Below are positions 21,966 to 25,615 of a stretch of 25,615 bases of DNA, piece after piece (the stretch's first letter is position 1; every line of letters starts with the position of its first letter). The stretch spans positions 1 through 25,615 of the forward strand of contig SFLN01000015.1 of NCBI GenBank assembly GCA_004554555.1, read 5' to 3'. This DNA is from [Eubacterium] saphenum. GTDB taxonomy: Bacteria > Bacillota > Clostridia > Oscillospirales > Ruminococcaceae. The notes under the pieces were generated by a model. That model ran no database searches, was not told where the DNA came from, and saw only the letters and a list, made by a program, of their open reading frames with translations. A program made the translations under genes and the position numbers.

Positions 21966-22451
21966 TTAAAGGTTGCGGTTGAGGGATTGACCTGTTGCTC
22001 TGCCGACAACCGCGCTGTTGTAGTAGCCGATTTTCTGCTTGGTTTGCTTGAGCGCCTCAAGCTCACGGCGTGAATCAATATGCTGATTCTTGAACTGCCC
22101 CGAGATGATTTTGTCCTTGTCGAGAATTCTCTGCTTTGCGACGGCAATGTTTCTCTGCAAAAGCTGGAGATTTTTGTGCGGCTCGTCAAGCGGAGTGCTG
22201 ATGTAGCTGCCGTTGATGAGAGCCTTTAGAAGCGCCGCTTCATCGGGATTTTCGAACTCCAAAACCGCGTCAAGGTCGTCCTTTAACTCGTCAAGAGTTG
22301 CGATAAGCTCGTTTCTGGCGATAAGCCCCTGCTGGATAACCTCAAGCTCCGCGTTTATCATATTATCGGTCGCCTTTTCGTATTCCTGGAGCGTTGCAAG
22401 GATTTTCTCCATAATGTCCCGCACCTTTTCGCAGCCAAACAGCTCTTCCAT
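21966..22451 (-). CDS. FliT/FlgN-like flagellar chaperone (putative)
   Basis: This 161-aa, almost wholly helical protein has long heptad-like stretches, for example DKIISGQFKNQHIDSRRELE. Sequence alone does not name it firmly. Its length, helical character and place directly after fliS fit export chaperones of the FlgN/FliT type, which hold hook-associated proteins or FliD before secretion. The C-terminal GYYNSAVVGRATGQSLNRNL tail, ending shortly after YYN, looks like the FlgN-family ending. The start at 22451 has AGAGGGGAG four bases upstream; an earlier Met overlaps it. A 12-bp palindrome (22500-22511) lies in the gap to fliS. Confidence 0.7.
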   Translation of the reverse strand: MEELFGCEKVRDIMEKILATLQEYEKATDNMINAELEVIQQGLIARNELIATLDELKDDLDAVLEFENPDEAALLKALINGSYISTPLDEPHKNLQLLQRNIAVAKQRILDKDKIISGQFKNQHIDSRRELEALKQTKQKIGYYNSAVVGRATGQSLNRNL

Positions 22452-22520
22452 AAATCTCCCCTCTTTCATAAACAACACCGCGCGGCATTCTGATTTTCGC
22501 CGAATATTCGGTGCGTTTCG

Positions 22521-22937
22521 TTAAACAACGCCCTTTTTCTTGTGATTTTGAGCGTCCTGCGCCTCGATTTCCGCTCTGGTCATCTGGCTAATCTGCGTGA
22601 AAGCATCGCGAAGCTCGCCGACAAGCGGGATTATCTTCTTCACTTCCGTACAGTCCTTGCTCACGTTCGCCTTTACGATTTCCTTGTAGAAGAAAATGTA
22701 ATAGCTGTCCAGCTCCTTCGATATCGGTATCGACATATCCAGCGACTCGCGCAGCGCGTCAATGCAGTCCTCCGCCTTGATAAACGCCGCGTTCGCTTTC
22801 ATATTGTCCTTTGACTGGACAAAGCTGATTGCAATAGCAAGCTGCCGCTCAATTTCACTGTAAAGTCTTATCACAACCTCAACAGGCGTCATAGTCGTGA
22901 CCGACTGCTTTTTGTATTCGGAATAAGGATTATTCAT
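22521..22937 (-). CDS. fliS: Flagellin export chaperone FliS
   Basis: This 138-aa four-helix bundle binds the C-terminal end of unpolymerised flagellin in the cytoplasm and presents it to the export gate. The N-terminal NPYSEYKKQSVTTMTPVEVV, then IRLYSEIERQLAIA and the C-terminal LVGELRDAFTQI, are typical of FliS. GAGGGA stands about seven bases before the ATG. It lies 29 bases after the fliD stop, the usual fliD-fliS order. Confidence 0.95.
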   Translation of the reverse strand: MNNPYSEYKKQSVTTMTPVEVVIRLYSEIERQLAIAISFVQSKDNMKANAAFIKAEDCIDALRESLDMSIPISKELDSYYIFFYKEIVKANVSKDCTEVKKIIPLVGELRDAFTQISQMTRAEIEAQDAQNHKKKGVV

Positions 22938-22966
22938 TTGCGTTCCCTCTTCTGATTATCGGATTT

Positions 22967-25069
22967 TTATGAGCCAAAGCCACTCATGTAATTCGACAGA
23001 TAAGCCGACTGGTCGTTGAACTTACCCATCGCAGTCTCAAGGTTTGTGAACACCTTCCACCAATAGTCTTCCTTGGAATCGTATCTGTCCTGAAGCTGGC
23101 TTATGCGGGTTTTTATGGATTCCATCTGACGATAAATGAAGTTGTCCTTTGCGGAAGAACCGCTTGTCGTGCCCGCCTTGTTGATAAGAGAACCTTTCGT
23201 CCTTCCGGTCGTTCTCACCGCATTGTCAAGCACCTTGTTAACCTTGACCATAACGCCGTTTTCAGCGTCCGTGAACAGCTTGGTTATCGCTTCGGGATTT
23301 TCGTTGAACGCCTTGTTGAACGCGTCCTCGTCCAACTTCAGCTTTCCGCGCATCGCGTCCTCGTTCGATGAATCAAGAACCGACGCGGTCTTGATGCCCA
23401 TATTGTAAATGCCAAACTTCGTTCCGTCGTCAAGTGTCACCGTGTTATAAAGCGACGTTCTAATCTGCGACATAATGCTCGAAACCGTTGTGTCGTGATA
23501 GATAACGCCCTTCTTCGCGGCGGTTTCCCACTTCTCAATCTCCTTGTCGTCCATCTCTTCCTTCTGCGCGTCGGTAAGCGGTTCGTAGAGATTGTTCTTC
23601 TCGTCCCTCGCAGGAGCTGTGCCGATGTGACCGTAGATATCATCAATCAGCTGATTGTAATCTGTGATGAAATCCTTGATGTTCTGCTTGATATCATCGT
23701 AGCTCTTCGATACATTGACCTCGTAAACCTCGCCCGTTGTCATATCATCGGTGAACTTAAAGGTCGTGTTGTCGGTTGTGTAAGAGTTCGCGTTGTGGTA
23801 AATCTCAACCCCGTTCAGCTCAAAAATCGCGTTCTGTCCCGTAGTAACGTCCGCATCAAGCAGCCCCAGTTCCTTCAAAATGCGGTTCTCCGTACCGTCC
23901 GCGTTCTTCCCGAACTCAATAGTTTCCGCAGAACCCAAATTGTTGGACGTAAGCTCAAAGCTGTTGGTAAGGTTGGAGTAGGTCATCGTAACGCCCGCGC
24001 CGCTCTTGTTCACCGCGTCAAGCAGGCTGCTGATGGTCGCGTCCTCGTCCAGCTCGATTTTCTTTCCGTTTATCTCAAACGAATACTTTCTTTCGTACTC
24101 GCCCGTTGTGCCATTCATCACAATGTTGTTGCCGACAATTCCGACGTCCTTGAGCTTGGTTTTCGAGGTAAATCTGTTGGAAACCGAGCCCTTTTCAAGA
24201 CCGAGCGTTCCGCCCTCAACCGAGGTCATCGAGAACTCAACCGAAACACCGTTCTTCTTCGCGGAAACCGTGCCGTTTGTAATGCTGAACGAAATGTTGT
24301 CGCCCGAGAAAGTGCTGTTGAGCGCCTTCTCCAAAGCCGCCGTGTTCTTGTCCTTGGCAGCCTGCGCGCTTGTATAGGTGAAATCGTCCAGCTTGCTCTG
24401 GTCAATTGTCGCAGAAGAGCTGAGGTTGTTTTCCTTGCGGTAAGCCGCTTCCTTGAGCGAATTGTACTCGCTGAGAATAGCCTCGTTGCCCTTGAGCTCG
24501 CGGCTGTCATAGTAAGTATCGGAAACTCCGTCAAACGAAACATTCTTGATATTTCCGCCAACGTTTACGGCAAGCGTGTTCTTGCCCGTAACCGCGCTCT
24601 GAGCGGAAATTGCAATCGATTTCGACATCTTCGTCAAACCGAAGCTGCCCTCTTTTTCCGCAACGTTAACCGAAGCGTTTCCGTTTACAACGAAATCCAG
24701 CTTCCCATCGCCCGCGTCCTTAACCTGCAGGAAATAATCGTCAACGATATCATCGCCGTCGGTATCCTTTCCGGTTCTGCCGAAAGCGTCTGCGAGAGCG
24801 GTGTTGAGGCTTGCGGTCACGGAGTCGGTGAACGCCGTCATATCAACGTTTCCTTCGCCGTCAAGCGCGATGTTTTCCGCCTTGAACTCAACCGCCTTTG
24901 TAATATCGCCAACCTTAACGTCAAGGCTGAAGCTGTAAGTTCTCGTTCCGTCCTCGTTTTCTGTGAAATTCGAGTTCTCCGCAGCCTTCGTCAAATCAAG
25001 CTTGAAGCTCTCGGGTGTAATGGACTTGCCCGAAGCCTTGGTTGCGGTCGCAAGCTGCGTGAGCTTTAG
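22967..25069 (-). CDS. fliD: Flagellar cap protein FliD, 5' end missing
   Basis: The filament-capping protein FliD (HAP2), which guides flagellin assembly at the tip. The C-terminal part is clear: a DITDYNQLIDDIY-like segment (FITDYNQLIDDIYG), the long helical pair and SQLQDRYDSKEDYWWKVFTNLETAMGKFNDQSAYL, ending in SGFGS. The middle is long and variable, as in Clostridia. The frame is open to 25069 (LKLTQLATATKASGKS), before a TGA at 25070-25072 in foreign-looking sequence. The true N-terminus, normally hydrophobic and conserved, is absent. The TTG at 24994 is not a credible start. About 700 codons are present; I treat the gene as cut by the junction at about 25061-25072. Confidence 0.9.
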   Translation of the reverse strand, partial: LKLTQLATATKASGKSITPESFKLDLTKAAENSNFTENEDGTRTYSFSLDVKVGDITKAVEFKAENIALDGEGNVDMTAFTDSVTASLNTALADAFGRTGKDTDGDDIVDDYFLQVKDAGDGKLDFVVNGNASVNVAEKEGSFGLTKMSKSIAISAQSAVTGKNTLAVNVGGNIKNVSFDGVSDTYYDSRELKGNEAILSEYNSLKEAAYRKENNLSSSATIDQSKLDDFTYTSAQAAKDKNTAALEKALNSTFSGDNISFSITNGTVSAKKNGVSVEFSMTSVEGGTLGLEKGSVSNRFTSKTKLKDVGIVGNNIVMNGTTGEYERKYSFEINGKKIELDEDATISSLLDAVNKSGAGVTMTYSNLTNSFELTSNNLGSAETIEFGKNADGTENRILKELGLLDADVTTGQNAIFELNGVEIYHNANSYTTDNTTFKFTDDMTTGEVYEVNVSKSYDDIKQNIKDFITDYNQLIDDIYGHIGTAPARDEKNNLYEPLTDAQKEEMDDKEIEKWETAAKKGVIYHDTTVSSIMSQIRTSLYNTVTLDDGTKFGIYNMGIKTASVLDSSNEDAMRGKLKLDEDAFNKAFNENPEAITKLFTDAENGVMVKVNKVLDNAVRTTGRTKGSLINKAGTTSGSSAKDNFIYRQMESIKTRISQLQDRYDSKEDYWWKVFTNLETAMGKFNDQSAYLSNYMSGFGS

Positions 25070-25072
25070 TCA
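25061..25072. other. Abrupt junction, probable assembly chimera
   Basis: On the left, fliD coding sequence (leftward) is open to 25069. On the right, an unrelated rightward S24 peptidase frame takes over at about 25071, already mid-protein. Two genes truncated at one point, on opposite strands and of different style (Clostridia versus Bacteroidota), suggest a false join. No insertion sequence, att core or target duplication can be seen. Confidence 0.7.
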
Positions 25073-25463
25073 CGGTGTCCCATACTACGACGAAGACTTT
25101 GTGCTCGGATTCACCGCCCTCTCGGAACCGGGCAAGGAGAATCCGCAGTTTCTTGTGGACATACCCAAATACAATTCGGCCACACTCTGGTGCAACGCCA
25201 CCGGCCATTCCATGGAGCCGGAGATCAACAGCGGCGATGTGGTGGCGCTCAAACTAATCGATGACCCGAGTTTCCTACTTATGGGCGATGTCTACGCCAT
25301 TGTCACCACCAACGGGCTGCGCACGATCAAGCGTGTAAAGAAAGGCTCCACCCCCGACAGCTACCTGCTCGTACCGTCCAATCCCGCCTACGAGTCGCAG
25401 GAGATACCCAAGGACAAGATCATGCGCGTGTTTCGAGTACTCGGCAATATCCACGGGTTCTGA
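25071..25463 (+). CDS. S24 peptidase/LexA-like C-terminal part, 5' truncated
   Basis: About 130 residues of the C-terminal autoprotease domain of an S24-family (LexA/CI-like) regulator. The catalytic Ser lies in TGHSMEPEINSGDVV and the Lys in GLRTIKRVKKG. The opening GVPYYDEDFVLGF resembles Bacteroidota XRE-S24 proteins, where an N-terminal DNA-binding domain precedes it. The frame can be read from an ATG at 24963, but its first 36 codons are the antisense of fliD, so that start is false. The normal N-terminal domain is missing because of the junction. Confidence 0.85.
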   Translation, partial: HGVPYYDEDFVLGFTALSEPGKENPQFLVDIPKYNSATLWCNATGHSMEPEINSGDVVALKLIDDPSFLLMGDVYAIVTTNGLRTIKRVKKGSTPDSYLLVPSNPAYESQEIPKDKIMRVFRVLGNIHGF

Positions 25464-25501
25464 TCCGGGATATCGGAACTTCGAGGCATCAGTACACAGG
25501 G

Positions 25502-25527
25502 GCATCCGCTGTGGGTGTCCTTTTTGT
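25502..25527 (+). terminator. Terminator after S24 peptidase gene
   Basis: GGGCATCC (25502-25509) pairs with GGGTGTCC (25515-25522), including two G-T pairs, over a 5-nt loop, then TTTTT. It lies about 40 bases after the stop. Beyond it, 25528-25615 shows no gene or structure I can support. Confidence 0.8.
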
Positions 25528-25615
25528 GTGTCGCGCCTCTGACTGAAAAGGGGCGGCAAGTTTCGGAATAGCAAGACAGTGGCCTTCCGGGGACTGAATA
25601 TTCAACCTTCCTCCG

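Noticed and set aside
22500..22511. Perfect 12-bp palindrome CCGAATATTCGG as an operator
   Set aside because: It lies between co-directional flagellar genes with no promoter beside it, and only one copy was noticed; chance cannot be excluded.
24992..24994. TTG start codon for fliD
   Set aside because: The frame continues upstream with FliD-like sequence (QLATATKASGKS) and there is no ribosome site; the gene is cut rather than starting here.
23495..25069. 524-codon rightward open frame opposite fliD
   Set aside because: It is antisense to a clear fliD; long shadow frames are common here (also 953-1774 and 11475-13064) because of the codon bias.
24963..25463. Complete 166-aa S24 protein starting at 24963
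   Set aside because: The first 36 codons are the complement of fliD; the real protein is truncated at the junction.

Overview
The window reads as a chromosomal stretch of a flagellated, chemotactic, Gram-positive Clostridia-type bacterium (Bacillota; Oscillospirales/Ruminococcaceae-like is my best guess from protein style). The evidence is a ylxM-ffh-rpsP-khpA order, dimeric single-chain GlyRS, Clostridia-style lipoproteins and a flagellar fliD-fliS-chaperone set. The last ~550 bases (from about 25065) look like a different organism, Bacteroidota-like. The switch happens inside fliD and is most simply an assembly chimera.

Layout. 1-2493: leftward SRP/ribosome operon ylxM-ffh-rpsP-khpA, driven by a consensus promoter and ending in a terminator at the left edge. 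2524-6741: a divergent rightward operon with a small membrane protein, a tiny ORF, a CPBP intramembrane protease, lepA and hemW. 6781-6992: an intergenic cluster of perfect hairpins between convergent genes. 7082-9022: a chemoreceptor (leftward). 9218-10567: a secreted von Willebrand A lipoprotein (leftward). 14968-10781: a leftward run ilvE, two related lipoproteins, glyS and an SCP2-domain protein, with one clear promoter and one clear terminator. 15051-15537: two copies of a structured repeat with degenerate gene fragments between them. 15555-17527: a leftward pair, a membrane protein and a cation diffusion facilitator. 17634-20806: thiamine operon thiD-thiC-thiE behind a TPP riboswitch with an unusually long P3 arm and a terminator/antiterminator pair. 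20812-21720: a leftward PflX-like radical SAM protein, with the third copy of the structured repeat just upstream of its start. 21966-25069: leftward flagellar genes fliD (5' end lost), fliS and a FliT/FlgN-like chaperone. 25071-25463: the C-terminal part of an S24 peptidase from the foreign segment.

The most unusual item is a roughly 126-bp repeat (15051, 15412, 21761). Its first 85 nt fold without one unpaired junction base into a four-way cloverleaf: a 14-bp stem and three 8-bp hairpins with 3-nt loops. The three copies differ only in loop bases or in ways that keep pairing. The loops are mostly GAA, giving the very stable GCGAAGC mini-hairpin, which recurs in the separate hairpin cluster at 6781-6992. 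Flanking sequence of copies 1-2 carries degenerate versions of the 5' end of the radical SAM gene beside copy 3. I see no transposase in the window, so a non-autonomous, possibly single-strand-DNA-related repeat is a reasonable hypothesis.
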